Shown here: piece after piece, positions 54,519 to 62,920 of the stretch | How positions within the stretch are numbered: the first letter of the stretch is position 1 | Layout: every line of letters starts with the position of its first letter | From: Streptosporangium album | GTDB lineage: Bacteria > Actinomycetota > Actinomycetes > Streptosporangiales > Streptosporangiaceae | Length of the DNA stretch: 64,000 nt | Assembly: GCF_014203795.1 (NCBI RefSeq) | Contig: NZ_JACHJU010000001.1 | Location: forward strand, 2,232,001 to 2,296,000 | Reading direction: 5' to 3' | Position numbers and translations under genes: made by a program | The notes under the pieces: generated by a model | The model's database searches: none | What the model saw: the letters and a program-made list of their open reading frames with translations, nothing else | Told to the model about the DNA's origin: nothing

Positions 54519-55727
54519 TCAGGCGTCCCAGGTGACCGGGAGGCTCTTCACCCCGTAGATGTCCGCGATCTCCGGGCGCAGGGCGACCTCATCGGCAGGT
54601 ACGGCCAGGCGCAGCGTGGGGAAGCGGTTGAGCAGCGCGGGGAGCGCGACGCGCATCTCGACGCGGGCCAGCTGCTGGCCCAGGCACTGGTGGATGCCGT
54701 GGCTGAAGGCCAGGTGCCCGCCCTCCTGCCTGCGCACGTCGAGCACGTGGGGGTCGGTGAAGCGCTCGGGGTCGCGGTTGGCGGTGTGGAGAGACAGGAT
54801 GACCGTCGTGCCGGCCTTGATGGTCTGGCCGCCCAGCTCGACGTCCTCCAGCGCGACCCTCGCGAACTGCTTGGCGACGCTCAGATACCGCAGCAGCTCC
54901 TCCACGGCCCCGTCGGTGAGCGCGGGCTCGGCGCGCAGCGCAGCCAGCTGCTCCGGGTTCTGCAGCAGCGCGAAAGTGCCCAGCGCCAGCATGTTCGCGG
55001 TGGTGTCGAACCCGGCCGACAGCAGGATCAGGGCGATCCCCCGCAGCTCCTCATCGGTCAGGTCGCTGTCGAGCAGGTCGCTGAGCAGGTCGTCGGTGGG
55101 GTCGGCGCGCTTGGCGGCCACCAACTCGGCAAGGTACTGCTGGGTCGCGGTGTAGGCCGCGATCAGTTCCTCGTCGCCGACCTCGCCGCCGAGGAACTTG
55201 TCGATGTTGTCCTGGAAGGAGCCCCGGTCCTCGTACGGCACGCCCAGCAGCTCACAGATGATGATGGCGGGGATGGGCTTGGCGAACGCGGTCACCAGGT
55301 CCGCCGGCGGCCCGGCCTGCTCCATGGCGTCCAGGTGCTCGGCGGTGACCTGCTCGACGCGCTCGGTGAGCAGTCGCATCCGCCGGACGGTGAACTTGCC
55401 CACCAGCGGTTTGCGGTAGCGGCCGTGCTGGGGCTCGTCCATGAGCAGGAACTCCCCGGGCGGCGCCGGGGGGACCTCGATGTCGCCGTAGTCGACCAGC
55501 GGGTGGTGGCGCATGAGCTCCTTGCGTGAGCTGAAGCGCGGGTCGGCCAGGATCGACCGGATCAGGTCGTAGCCGGTGACCAGCCAGCCCTGGTGTCCGT
55601 CGGGGAAGGGGAAGCGGCTGATCGGGCCGTGCTCGCGGGCGTCGATCAGCTCTGCCGGCGGGTCGAAGGGACAGCCGGGCTGACGCGCCGTCGGCATCGT
55701 CGTGACGGTGTGGAGGGATTCACTCAT
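54519..55727 (-). CDS. Cytochrome P450 (CYP105-like)
   Basis: 402 residues from ATG 55727 (GAGG 7 nt upstream); an ATG at 55733 is too close to the RBS. I-helix LLSAGFDTTANML, ExxR-region PALTDGAVEELLRYLSV, heme loop LAFSHGIHQCLGQQLARVE with the ligand Cys, and KPLVGKFTVRR as in streptomycete CYP105/107 enzymes. Class I enzyme needing separate ferredoxin and reductase, none of which is nearby. Upstream DNA has palindromes and repeats (55825-55896). Substrate unknown; probably secondary metabolism or xenobiotic oxidation. Confidence 0.93.
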   Translation of the reverse strand: MSESLHTVTTMPTARQPGCPFDPPAELIDAREHGPISRFPFPDGHQGWLVTGYDLIRSILADPRFSSRKELMRHHPLVDYGDIEVPPAPPGEFLLMDEPQHGRYRKPLVGKFTVRRMRLLTERVEQVTAEHLDAMEQAGPPADLVTAFAKPIPAIIICELLGVPYEDRGSFQDNIDKFLGGEVGDEELIAAYTATQQYLAELVAAKRADPTDDLLSDLLDSDLTDEELRGIALILLSAGFDTTANMLALGTFALLQNPEQLAALRAEPALTDGAVEELLRYLSVAKQFARVALEDVELGGQTIKAGTTVILSLHTANRDPERFTDPHVLDVRRQEGGHLAFSHGIHQCLGQQLARVEMRVALPALLNRFPTLRLAVPADEVALRPEIADIYGVKSLPVTWDA

Positions 55728-55824
55728 GCCCATTCCTCATCTCGCGATAGTACGTGTTTGATATTATTCGAAAGCTACGCTGCATTCAGAATTCCTGTCA
55801 ACCGCAGGAAGTGCATTCAGGCAG

Positions 55825-55896
55825 GTAATTAGCGCTAATTAATGCAATGACACTGCGCGCGAATGCAATGATGCGTTGCAATGACAGTGCAGCGCG
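55825..55896. promoter_or_regulatory. Palindrome and direct repeats upstream of the P450 gene
   Basis: A perfect 16-bp palindrome TAATTAGCGCTAATTA at 55825-55840, then two direct repeats GCAATGACACTGC.GCGCG (55843-55860) and GCAATGACAGTGCAGCGCG (55878-55896), start to start 35 bp. AT-rich setting unusual for this genome. Likely binding sites of an unseen regulator or of the promoter for the P450 gene. Confidence 0.55.
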
Positions 55897-55919
55897 AGCG
55901 CAGCGGGCAGCCGGTTTGC

Positions 55920-55992
55920 CCTCTGCCTTGGGCAGGTGCAGGAGATCCGTCATCAGCAGCAGGTTTTCCTCGCCGGTGCGCAGGTCGTGCAC
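55920..55992 (-). pseudogene. Scrap of an ABC-transporter ATPase gene
   Basis: The minus strand reads RTGEENLLLMTDLLHLPKAE, a clear match to LTGQENLTLMADLHHLGRKA in the DrrA-like gene at 56810-57760. It is only about 24 codons, so it is a remnant of a second DrrA-type gene or of a local duplication. Confidence 0.6.
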
Positions 55993-56021
55993 CGATCGTT
56001 TCGCCTTGGCTCAAGTGCGGC

Positions 56022-56813
56022 TTAGCGGGTGGACTCGCGGTTGAACAGCTTCTTCGACCAGAGGTAGCCGCCGAGCGCGATGACGACGCACCAGCCGACC
56101 GCGATGACGGCGTTGTTCCCGACCGGCGTGCCCATCAGCAGGCCGCGCAGGGTCTCGATGAGCGGCGTGAACGGCTGGTACTCGGCGAACCAGCGCAGCA
56201 CGGTGGGCATCGAGTCGGTCGGGACGAACCCGCTGCCCAGGAACGGGAGCAGCAGCAGCGGCATACCGACGTTGCTCGACGACTCGACGGTCTTGCTGGC
56301 CAGGCCGAACGCGACCGACAGCCAGATGAAGGCGAAGGCCATCATCACCAGGACACCGATGAGGGCGAGCCAGTCGCCGGGCCCCGCCGACGGCCGGAAG
56401 CCGATGAGCAGCGCGACGCCGATGACCGCCGCGATGCTGAGCATCGTCTGGATGAGGCTGCCGATGACATGTCCGGTCAGGACGGACACGCGGGCGATGG
56501 CCATGGTGCGGAACCGGTCGACGATGCCCTCGGTCATGTCCATGGCGATCGAGATGGTGGTGCCCTGGACCGCAGCGGTGATCGTCATCAGGATGATCGC
56601 GGGGGTGACGTAGTTGACGTACTCCGCACGTCCGCCGGAGACGCCGCCGAGCCCGGCGCCGAGCGTGCCGCCGAAGACGTAGACGAACAGCAGCAGGAAG
56701 ACGATCGGCATGCCGATGAGCTGCAGTGTCATGGACGGGTAGCGCACCATGCGCTTGAGGTTGCGGCGAAGCATCGTCGCCGAGTCGGTCAGGGCGTGCG
56801 ACACAGTGCTCAT
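56022..56813 (-). CDS. DrrB-like ABC-2 transporter permease
   Basis: 263 residues with about six membrane helices (IGMPIVFLLLFVYVFGGTLG; YVTPAIILMTITAAVQGTTI; LALIGVLVMMAFAFIWLSVA). The ABC-2/DrrB signature TEGIVDRFRTMAIARVSVLT is present. The start overlaps the ATPase gene by 4 nt. With the upstream DrrA-like ATPase it forms an exporter of the daunorubicin-resistance type; substrate unknown. Confidence 0.93.
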   Translation of the reverse strand: MSTVSHALTDSATMLRRNLKRMVRYPSMTLQLIGMPIVFLLLFVYVFGGTLGAGLGGVSGGRAEYVNYVTPAIILMTITAAVQGTTISIAMDMTEGIVDRFRTMAIARVSVLTGHVIGSLIQTMLSIAAVIGVALLIGFRPSAGPGDWLALIGVLVMMAFAFIWLSVAFGLASKTVESSSNVGMPLLLLPFLGSGFVPTDSMPTVLRWFAEYQPFTPLIETLRGLLMGTPVGNNAVIAVGWCVVIALGGYLWSKKLFNRESTR

Positions 56814-57760
56814 CGTGCGGTCACCTTCTCCTTGTTGCCGGTGAGAGCGAGGAAGACATCGTCGAGGTCGGGGGTGTGCACGCTCAGCGAGTCGACCTCG
56901 ACCGCGTTCTGGTCAAGCCGGTCGAGCAGCGCCTTCAGCGACCTGAGGCTGCCGTCGTGCGGTACGCGCAGGGCGAGCGTGTCGCTGTCGCGGGACACCT
57001 GGCCCACGGCGCGCGCGGCGGATTCGAGGTCGCGCTCGTCAGCGAACCGCAGCAGGACGTGGCCACCGGGAATGCGCCGCTTGAGCTCGTCCGCGGTGCC
57101 CTCGGCGACGATCTTCCCGTGGTCGAGCACCGCGATCCGGTCGGCGAGCTCGTCGGCCTCCTCCAGGTACTGGGTGGTGAGGAAGATGGTGACGCCACCC
57201 GCCACGAGCTCCCGCACGATCTGCCACATGGCACGGCGGCTGCGCGGGTCCAGCCCGGCGGTCGGCTCGTCGAGGAAGATCACCTGCGGTGAGCCGACCA
57301 GCGTCATCGCGAGGTCGAGCCGCCGCCGCATCCCGCCGGAGTAGGTCGCCGCCGTCTTCTTGGCTGCATCGACGAGGTCGAACTGTTCGAGCAGCTGGGC
57401 GGTCCTGCGCCTGCCCGCCTTCCGGCCGAGGTGGTGCAGATCCGCCATCAGGGTCAGGTTCTCCTGACCGGTCAGCAGGTTGTCGACCGCCGAGAACTGG
57501 CCGGTGACGCCGATCGCGGCACGCACCGCGTCCGGCTCGGCGGACAGGTCGTGACCCGCGATCCGCGCGCTGCCCCCGTCGGCGCGGATCAGGGTGGACA
57601 AGATCTTGACTGTGGTGGTCTTGCCGGCGCCGTTGGCGCCGAGCAACGAGAAAACGGTGCCACGCGGGACGTTCAGGTCGACGCCGTCGAGCACGACGTG
57701 GTCGCCGTACGACCGGCGCAGTCCGGTCGCCGTGATCGCAGATTGGGATGGCATGGTCAT
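56810..57760 (-). CDS. DrrA-like ABC transporter ATP-binding protein
   Basis: 316 residues; ATG 57760 after AAGGGG. Walker A LLGANGAGKTTT, Q-loop VTGQFSAVDNLLTGQENL, signature YSGGMRRRLDLA, Walker B VIFLDEPTAGLDPRSR, H-loop LTTQYLEEAD. The C-terminal extension of about 80 residues (TPDLDDVFLALTG) is typical of DrrA. Part of the operon RHH protein, DUF4097, DrrA, DrrB. Confidence 0.96.
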   Translation of the reverse strand: MTMPSQSAITATGLRRSYGDHVVLDGVDLNVPRGTVFSLLGANGAGKTTTVKILSTLIRADGGSARIAGHDLSAEPDAVRAAIGVTGQFSAVDNLLTGQENLTLMADLHHLGRKAGRRRTAQLLEQFDLVDAAKKTAATYSGGMRRRLDLAMTLVGSPQVIFLDEPTAGLDPRSRRAMWQIVRELVAGGVTIFLTTQYLEEADELADRIAVLDHGKIVAEGTADELKRRIPGGHVLLRFADERDLESAARAVGQVSRDSDTLALRVPHDGSLRSLKALLDRLDQNAVEVDSLSVHTPDLDDVFLALTGNKEKVTAR

Positions 57761-57781
57761 GAGAACCCCTTCGAGATCTGG

Positions 57782-58630
57782 TCAGGAACGGCGGACGGTG
57801 ATGTCGCCGAACAACGTGCGCGCGCGGACTTCGACGGTCTGCTCGGACTTCTCCGGTGCTTCGCTGAGACCGTCCAGCGAGTTCTCCACCCGCCCGTGCG
57901 AGGTGTTCAGGTCGAGCCATGCGGCGGTGCCGGCGGCGACACCGATTTCGAGGTGGCCGGTCGAGGTGTGCAGCGTGACGGTGTCGCGCGTGACCTGGCC
58001 GACGCGAATGGTTCCGTTGGAGGTCTTGGCTTCCACCATGGCGTCGGCCCGGTCGACGGAGATGTCGCCGTTGGCCGAGCGCACCCGCAGTTCGCCGGTG
58101 ACGGTGCCGATGTCGGTGTTGCCGTTGGAGTTCTTGATGACGGCGGTGCCACCGATCTCGCCGATGTGCACGCGCCCGGTGCCGGTGGAGACATCGACGT
58201 TGCCCGCGACCGTTTCGACGGTGATGTCGCCACCGGAGGTGCCCAGTCGAAGCGGTCCGGTCCGGTCGAGGCGGAAATGCCCGACCGACGCCTTGAGCCG
58301 GCACTCCCCCAGCGTGCCGACGCCGCGCAGGTCCGCTACCGACAGGTCCGCGTGCACGTGCGAGCCGGTGGGAAGTTCGATCAGCACGTCGACCGACCTG
58401 GTCTTCTTGGAGAAGTCGAGCATGCGGGCCTTCGGCCCACGGACCGTCAACGTGCCGTTGGCGTACTCGACGCGCGTCTTCTGCGCGGCGTCCACATCGG
58501 ACTCGTCGGACTCGTCGCTCGGCCGCACCTCGACGACGGTGTCGGTCCGGTCGCTCGCGATGATCTGCACGTCACCGACGGAGAGCTCGATCGTGGCGGA
58601 AATCGGTTCAGGCGTGGCGAAAACAGGCAT
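57782..58630 (-). CDS. DUF4097 beta-strand repeat protein
   Basis: 282 residues of regular short beta-strand repeats: LRLGTSGGDITVETVAGNVD, VSTGTGRVHIGEIGG, VIKNSNGNTDIGTVTG, VRSANGDISVDRADA and VEAKTSNGTIRVGQVT. This is the right-handed beta-helix-like DUF4097 (adhesin-type) family. No signal peptide, so cytoplasmic. Standard member of this RHH-DUF4097-DrrAB cassette; probably an accessory or regulator of the exporter. Starts 22 bp upstream of the DrrA-like gene. Confidence 0.88.
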   Translation of the reverse strand: MPVFATPEPISATIELSVGDVQIIASDRTDTVVEVRPSDESDESDVDAAQKTRVEYANGTLTVRGPKARMLDFSKKTRSVDVLIELPTGSHVHADLSVADLRGVGTLGECRLKASVGHFRLDRTGPLRLGTSGGDITVETVAGNVDVSTGTGRVHIGEIGGTAVIKNSNGNTDIGTVTGELRVRSANGDISVDRADAMVEAKTSNGTIRVGQVTRDTVTLHTSTGHLEIGVAAGTAAWLDLNTSHGRVENSLDGLSEAPEKSEQTVEVRARTLFGDITVRRS

Positions 58631-58713
58631 GGCTACCCCCTCAGAATGAGTCAGAAGAACATCCCCGCTGGTCGGAGATGTACGAAGAAAGTGGTTCTGG
58701 GTGTCGGCGTGGG

Positions 58714-59232
58714 CTAGCGAGCCCAGCCGGTGTAACGCTGCGCGCTGCGCTTGCCGCGCCGGTCGGAGCCGTGGTCGCGCTCCGGGGCACGCAGCGCGGT
58801 CGAGGCGGCCCGCACCAGCCAGGCGTTGAGCGAGCGACCTTCCTTGCCCGCCGCCTCCTCGATCGCGGCCTTGAGCTGTTCCGGGAGGCGGACGTTGATC
58901 CGTGCCACCGGGCCGTCCTCGAAGCTCGCCGCGGCGTCATCAGCCGACACCGCGCCCAGATCCGGGGTGTCCTCGAGTGGCTGCTCCGCCTGCCGAACCG
59001 TCACGACAAAGTTCGGGTCACGTCCACGCAGGTGCACCTGGACCGAACCGGGAGCCAGGTCTCGGGTGATCTCGTCGGCAGCCGCCGACAACGCCTCGAG
59101 CAGGGTGAGCCGGATCGCCGACTCCATCGACACGGTCAACCGCTCGATCAGCACACTGGCGTCACCATCACCGGTCTCGACGGCGGTCAGCAGCTCGCGA
59201 CCGAGGGAGGCCACATACGGGGTCAGGTCCAT
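58714..59232 (-). CDS. HicB/RHH-type DNA-binding protein
   Basis: 172 residues from ATG 59232; in-frame starts further up exist but the ATG at 59232 gives the natural MDLTPYVASLGRELLTAVET. The C-terminal ribbon-helix-helix is ARINVRLPEQLKAAIEEAAG then GRSLNAWLVRAAS, as in HicB/Arc-type antitoxins and repressors. No HicA toxin gene is adjacent. First gene of the exporter operon and its likely autorepressor through TGGCATCAC repeats at the start codon. Confidence 0.85.
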   Translation of the reverse strand: MDLTPYVASLGRELLTAVETGDGDASVLIERLTVSMESAIRLTLLEALSAAADEITRDLAPGSVQVHLRGRDPNFVVTVRQAEQPLEDTPDLGAVSADDAAASFEDGPVARINVRLPEQLKAAIEEAAGKEGRSLNAWLVRAASTALRAPERDHGSDRRGKRSAQRYTGWAR

Positions 59233-59293
59233 GGCATCACTATGGCACACCGTGATGCCACCAGCAAGCCATATTGGCTCAGATTGGCATCAC
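59232..59293. promoter_or_regulatory. TGGCATCAC operator repeats of the RHH operon
   Basis: TGGCATCAC at 59232-59240 pairs with GTGATGCCA at 59252-59260 (9-bp arms, 11-bp spacer); a third copy lies at 59285-59293. TGGCTCAG occurs twice around the third copy. The first arm overlaps the ATG, so binding would block both promoter and start. Confidence 0.7.
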
Positions 59294-59376
59294 TCTGGCT
59301 CAGGCTGGATGTTCAGCCGATCACGACACGACAGACTGACTCCGGAACTCGCACGTCAGAGCCTGCTGACAAAGGC

Positions 59377-59703
59377 TTAAGTGCTCGTGGGCATGGGGCC
59401 GTAGAGGGCTGGTCCGATCTTGTTGATGTAGCCCTGGTGTGACCATTGGGACAGTTGGACGCGGAAGCTGTTGATGTTCGCGATTCCGAGGATGGCGGCC
59501 AGTTCGGTTCCCTTCCAGGCCCGCCAGGGCTGGGCGGCCAGGAGTTCCAGGACCTTGCCGCGCCGGTCGGGACTGGACAGGTCCGCAAGCGGGGGCGGGT
59601 CGCTCCAGCGGCCATGGGGCGGTCGGCCTGCCAGTTCGCGGGTCAGGCGGCTGGTCCGGTAGAGCAGCCGCCCGGTGGCGTCGCGGTGGACGGCCCGCAG
59701 CGC
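59377..59703 (-). pseudogene. 3' part of an HTH-like gene
   Basis: The frame ends VLELLAAQPWRAWKGTELAA then ILGIANINSFRVQLSQWSHQ and INKIGPALYGPMPTST*. It is a winged-helix-like segment with good protein character, but upstream sequence soon becomes unrelated and there is no start. It reads like the tail of a DNA-binding protein often found near transposons; family not recognised. Confidence 0.45.
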
Positions 59704-59769
59704 GTGGACGATGTGGAGAAGGCGGCTCCGGACTCGGGCACCTCGCCCATCAGGGTGATGACGGTGCCG

Positions 59770-60243
59770 CGGTGGCGGCCTGGCCTGGGCGTATCGGTGT
59801 TGCCGCGGGCCTATCAGGATGTGCTGGAGGCACCGGTCTATGCCGGTGGCGCGATGCGGGCCAAAAAGATCGTGGCGGCGTTGGGGCTGCCGGTCCAGGC
59901 GGCCAAGGTCTACGACACGCCCGTGCCGGCTGACTGCTTTGCGTCCGCGAAGAACACCTTCAACTGTCTGATCGGACAGCTCGCCGACCCCGCGACCGCG
60001 GCGTTCACCCATGACCTGCTGGAGGAGATGCTCGCCGAGCAGGGCCGTGAGCTGCTGCGCCGGCTGCTGCAGGCCCACCTGGACCTGCGGGCGGTGCGCC
60101 TGGCGTGCCCCGGGCGCGCCGAATGTGTATCCGGCCGATGTGGCGTTGTCGCTGCCGGCGGGGCGTCACAGTCACGGGCTGGCCCGGCTGGCGGTGGCCG
60201 AGGCGGGCGGGTTCACCAGGCCGAACACAACCTCATTGCCTGA
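59770..60243 (+). pseudogene. ISKra4-like transposase relic
   Basis: One frame gives AAFTHDLLEEMLAEQGRELL then RLLQAHLDLRAVR, the N-terminal region of ISKra4-family transposases. After an indel near 60110, another frame gives NVYPADVALSLPAGRHSHGL then ARLAVAEA, the next conserved block. The catalytic half is missing. The first 50 codons (LPRAYQDVLEAPVYAGGAMR) come from a different HTH-type gene. Confidence 0.6.
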
Positions 60244-60655
60244 TCAACTCAGTCCCTGAGAAAGAGCTACACCCATCTCTGATTGGGCATCCGGGACACC
60301 TGACAGAGCCCTACTAGAACACGGTTCAGTCCGCCTGTGGACTCGGGACTGCCATCCCCGAACCCCTGCAAGGCGAGAGCATCGCCCGCCCAGCTGCGTG
60401 CGCGGGCTTGGTGGGCACGCCGGTGATGGGACCAAGCAAGGGCCTGTTGAAGGATCTGGTCGATGGGGTGGGTGACGGCGCTGGTCAGATGTGCCAGGGT
60501 ATTCGGCGTTGGTCACCGGGAGCGAGGAGAGGTTGAGCGACGGCGATGGGTCAGACTCCGATGCAGCCGGGGTTGCTGTCCTCCATGGTGAGTTTCTGCG
60601 AGGGCCGACTGGCGCGGCTGGCCCGCCCGGCGGGCAGCGCAGAAGGGCGACACCG
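60244..60655. other. Intergenic stretch without a supported gene
   Basis: About 410 bp between the IS relic and the SMI1 gene. The minus strand shows short protein-like pieces (ALAWSHHRRAHQARARSWAG) that may derive from an insertion sequence, but nothing placeable. Confidence 0.35.
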
Positions 60656-61201
60656 ATGAGTGCGGCAGCTGACGTGGACGTCTTGCAGCGGCTCATGCCG
60701 CCACCGGCGGATGGCGGCACCGCTGTCGACTGGGCTTGTATCACCGAGTCGTGGGGGCGGGCGTTCCCGCCCGACTACGTACGCTTCATGCAGGTGTACG
60801 GGGCCGGAGCGGTGCAGAACTACCTGTCGATTGACGAACCGGAGCCCAAGACGTCGCTGTCGGAGGCACGGCGGGACGGGATGGTGGTGGAGACAGCGAA
60901 CGCTGAGGCGGATTGGGAGAGCGAGGACAAGTCGCCCGAATTGGAAGGAACCTCTCCGCTGCTGATCACCTGGGGCGTCGATGCCACCGCCGACCTGCTG
61001 TGCTGGGACGCCTCGGGCCGCGATCCCGCCTCCTGGCCCGTCCTGGTCTACAAGCGGGGCGATACGCGGTGGAGTCGCTACGACTGCGGCATGGCGAAGT
61101 TCCTCGCCAGGGTGCTGAGGGCTGACTTCCCACAGTGCCCCCTCAGCGCCGTGTTCATGTGGGGCGCGACCGATGCGGTCTTTCAGAAGAAGCGCGGATG
61201 A
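60656..61201 (+). CDS. SMI1/KNR4 family protein
   Basis: 181 residues; ATG 60656 with GAAGGG upstream. The SMI1/KNR4 (SUKH) fold is suggested by ITESWGRAFPPDYVRFMQVY near residue 30 and the later LLITWGVDATADLLCWDASG and WSRYDCGMAKFLARVL. SUKH proteins often serve as immunity proteins against contact-dependent or polymorphic toxins. No toxin gene is adjacent, so it may be an orphan immunity gene in this IS-rich region. Confidence 0.85.
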   Translation: MSAAADVDVLQRLMPPPADGGTAVDWACITESWGRAFPPDYVRFMQVYGAGAVQNYLSIDEPEPKTSLSEARRDGMVVETANAEADWESEDKSPELEGTSPLLITWGVDATADLLCWDASGRDPASWPVLVYKRGDTRWSRYDCGMAKFLARVLRADFPQCPLSAVFMWGATDAVFQKKRG

Positions 61202-61287
61202 GCTCGACTTAACCGGTCCGGCGGCCTCCAAGAGGTCACCTGAGCAACGTTCGCAAGTGCAACGAAGTTACCTCTGACCTGCGGTGA

Positions 61288-61426
61288 TTAGTCTCCGGAA
61301 GTCAGTTCGGGACGGGATCCAGGCACGTCGATCTCGATGGCACGGCCGAGTTGCTCGGCCACGTAGGCGCGCACGTCGTCGCGGACGGCGTCGGCGTCCC
61401 AGCCGGCGGTGCGCAGCAGGCGCTGC
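61288..61426 (-). pseudogene. IS701-family transposase scrap
   Basis: Reads LQRLLRTAGWDADAVRDDVR then AYVAEQLG, a conserved N-terminal block of IS701 transposases, before ending in IEIDVPGSRPELTSGD and a stop. Its left boundary coincides with the AGGGGTCC end of repeat A (61427). Confidence 0.6.
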
Positions 61427-61461
61427 AGGGGTCCAGCCAAGGTGATCCCAAAAGCCGCAAT
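61427..61461. repeat. Inverted repeat A (pairs with 62493-62527)
   Basis: 35 bp starting AGGGGTCCAGCCAAGG, the reverse complement of repeat B with one mismatch. The minus strand encodes CGFWDHLGWTP. A and B enclose about 1.03 kb with a recombinase scrap, the YCII gene and the E/F inverted repeat. Confidence 0.85.
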
Positions 61462-61504
61462 ACAAGATCAACAATGCTGCGGCTCGGGCGCGGCCTATGT
61501 GGCG

Positions 61505-61579
61505 TCAGACCTTGGTGAGGTGGCGGTAGATGGTGGGGCGGGTGACGCCGAACTCTTCGGCGACCTGCGGGAACGCCAT
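61505..61579 (-). pseudogene. C-terminal HTH scrap of a serine recombinase
   Basis: 24 codons from an ATG read MAFPQVAEEFGVTRPTIYRH then LTKV*, the Hin-type HTH at the end of Tn3-family resolvases. The catalytic domain is absent. Confidence 0.7.
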
Positions 61580-61658
61580 GTTGATCTGTATGTATCGCGA
61601 ACGCTCGTTTCCCGAACGCCTTGTGCGCGGCGATCTATTGGTGGGGTGGGGGCAAGCT

Positions 61659-62216
61659 ATGGGCATGGATTTCTTCTGCTACCACCGCGACCGGCCCGGC
61701 TCCGTAGCGCTGCGCGATGAGCTACTGGAAGAGCATTGGTCCTATATGGACCGGTACGCGAAGGAGATGATCGCCCGGGGCCCGACCCTCGCCGGCGACG
61801 GCGACACACCCACCGGCAGCGTGCACATCGTCGACCTTCCCGATCCCGTCGCCGCCCGTGCGTTCGCCTTCGACGAGCCGAACTACCAGGCTGGCGTATA
61901 CCGGGACGTGCTGCTGCGACGGTGGCGCAACACGCTGGGGCGCACCATGTGGGATTTCCCCGGCGGCCGGGCCGGTGGCAACCGGTACCTGGTGCTTGGC
62001 CTCGGCACGGGGCAGGCTGCCGACCTCGCTGTGCCACTCAACGGGGACGTGCTGATCGCGTACGGGCCGCTGTTGTCCGACGACGGCGCCACCTGGCTGG
62101 GTACGGCGGCGCTGGTCCGGGCGCCGGACCCGGACACGGCACGCGCCATCCTGACCCCGGACCGGTACGCCGACATCGAGGTGCACAACTGGCAGTTCGG
62201 CGGGCGGCCGTCATGA
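61659..62216 (+). CDS. YCII-related protein
   Basis: 185 residues; ATG 61659 or 61665. The YciI ferredoxin-like fold: FFCYHRDRPGSVALRDELLE, HWSYMDRYAKEMIARGPTLA then VHIVDLPDPVAARAFAFDEP with the His-Asp pair of the family, followed by a second similar half (DVLIAYGPLLSDDGATWLGT to DRYADIEVHNWQFGG). Likely two tandem YCII units. Function unknown. Enclosed by repeats A and B. Confidence 0.85.
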   Translation: MGMDFFCYHRDRPGSVALRDELLEEHWSYMDRYAKEMIARGPTLAGDGDTPTGSVHIVDLPDPVAARAFAFDEPNYQAGVYRDVLLRRWRNTLGRTMWDFPGGRAGGNRYLVLGLGTGQAADLAVPLNGDVLIAYGPLLSDDGATWLGTAALVRAPDPDTARAILTPDRYADIEVHNWQFGGRPS

Positions 62217-62260
62217 CCCCGAGGACATCCAGGTAGTGCTGGCTGTACATGGGTCCCGGT

Positions 62261-62300
62261 AGGGGTCCCGGTAGTACTCGCGGAGAATCCAACGGATATC
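62261..62300. repeat. Inverted repeat E (pairs with 62421-62460)
   Basis: 40 bp starting AGGGGTCCCGGTAGTACTCG, matching the reverse complement of 62421-62460 at 36 of 40 positions. E and F bound a 200-bp element. Confidence 0.85.
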
Positions 62301-62420
62301 GCTGACCAGCGTCGACGTGGAGCACCCGGGCAAGGTCAGCGGCATCCTCGCCCCAGCCCGCCGCATCCACCAACCGGCACACCAGTCCTGCGGTGCCCTC
62401 ACATCAGAGCAAGCCAGGGG

Positions 62421-62460
62421 CATATCCATTGGATTCTCCGCGATCACTACCGGGACCCCT
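62421..62460. repeat. Inverted repeat F (pairs with 62261-62300)
   Basis: Right arm of the 200-bp element; ends CGGGACCCCT. The 120-bp interior holds no gene. Repeat B starts 32 bp further on. Confidence 0.85.
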
Positions 62461-62488
62461 GTCTCTGACGGCACGACCATAAACGATC

Positions 62489-62920
62489 ATGCATTGCGGC
62501 TTTTGGGCTCACCTTGGCTGGACCCCTACAAGGGCCAGAAGCACCCGCCTCTGGTCGGCTCCCGAGGCATTGAATGCGCTGAACGGGGCGAGCGCCCGGA
62601 ACGAGAAACTGGCCCTTGTCTACGCTGTGGCACTTGCTGCCACGGAACAGCATGGAGAACCGGTAACCCAGGCATTCCAGAACGTCGCACGCGACCCCGA
62701 CCCCGCAGTCCGCCAGTCTGTGATCGTCGCTACGGGTTACTTTCCCTACCCCGGCCTCGTCGATCTCGTCAGGCAGTTGCGTGACAGCGACCCCGTCGAC
62801 CACGTCCGCAAGAACGCGGAAATCCTGCTGAACGGACTCTCCGGGGGAAACCGACTGTACGATTTCCCCTTTATTGGGCTTTCCCTCGGCGCCAGTTCGT
62901 GTCAATTTCGGGGCGTGTGA
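62489..62920 (+). pseudogene. HEAT-repeat protein with foreign N-terminus
   Basis: From about codon 30 the frame is a HEAT/PBS-lyase-like repeat protein (QAFQNVARDPDPAVRQSVIV, GLVDLVRQLRDSDPVDHVRK then NAEILLNGL). The first 12 codons from ATG 62489 are repeat B itself (MHCGFWAHLGWTP), so the native 5' end has been replaced by the repeat. The stop is at 62920. It may still be expressed as a truncated protein. Confidence 0.65.
62493..62527. repeat. Inverted repeat B (pairs with 61427-61461)
   Basis: 35 bp ending GGCTGGACCCCT. Its plus strand encodes CGFWAHLGWTP at the start of the HEAT-repeat frame. Confidence 0.85.

Noticed and set aside
57431..58717. A 428-codon plus-strand frame over DUF4097
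   Set aside because: Antisense to an obvious beta-repeat protein; composition typical of a shadow frame. Its end (KKVVLGVGVG) resembles the duplicated peptide at 36.87 kb, but this is short and probably chance.
58714..59232. A complete HicAB toxin-antitoxin pair
   Set aside because: Only the RHH/HicB-like protein is present; no small HicA double-stranded-RNA-binding toxin gene lies beside it.
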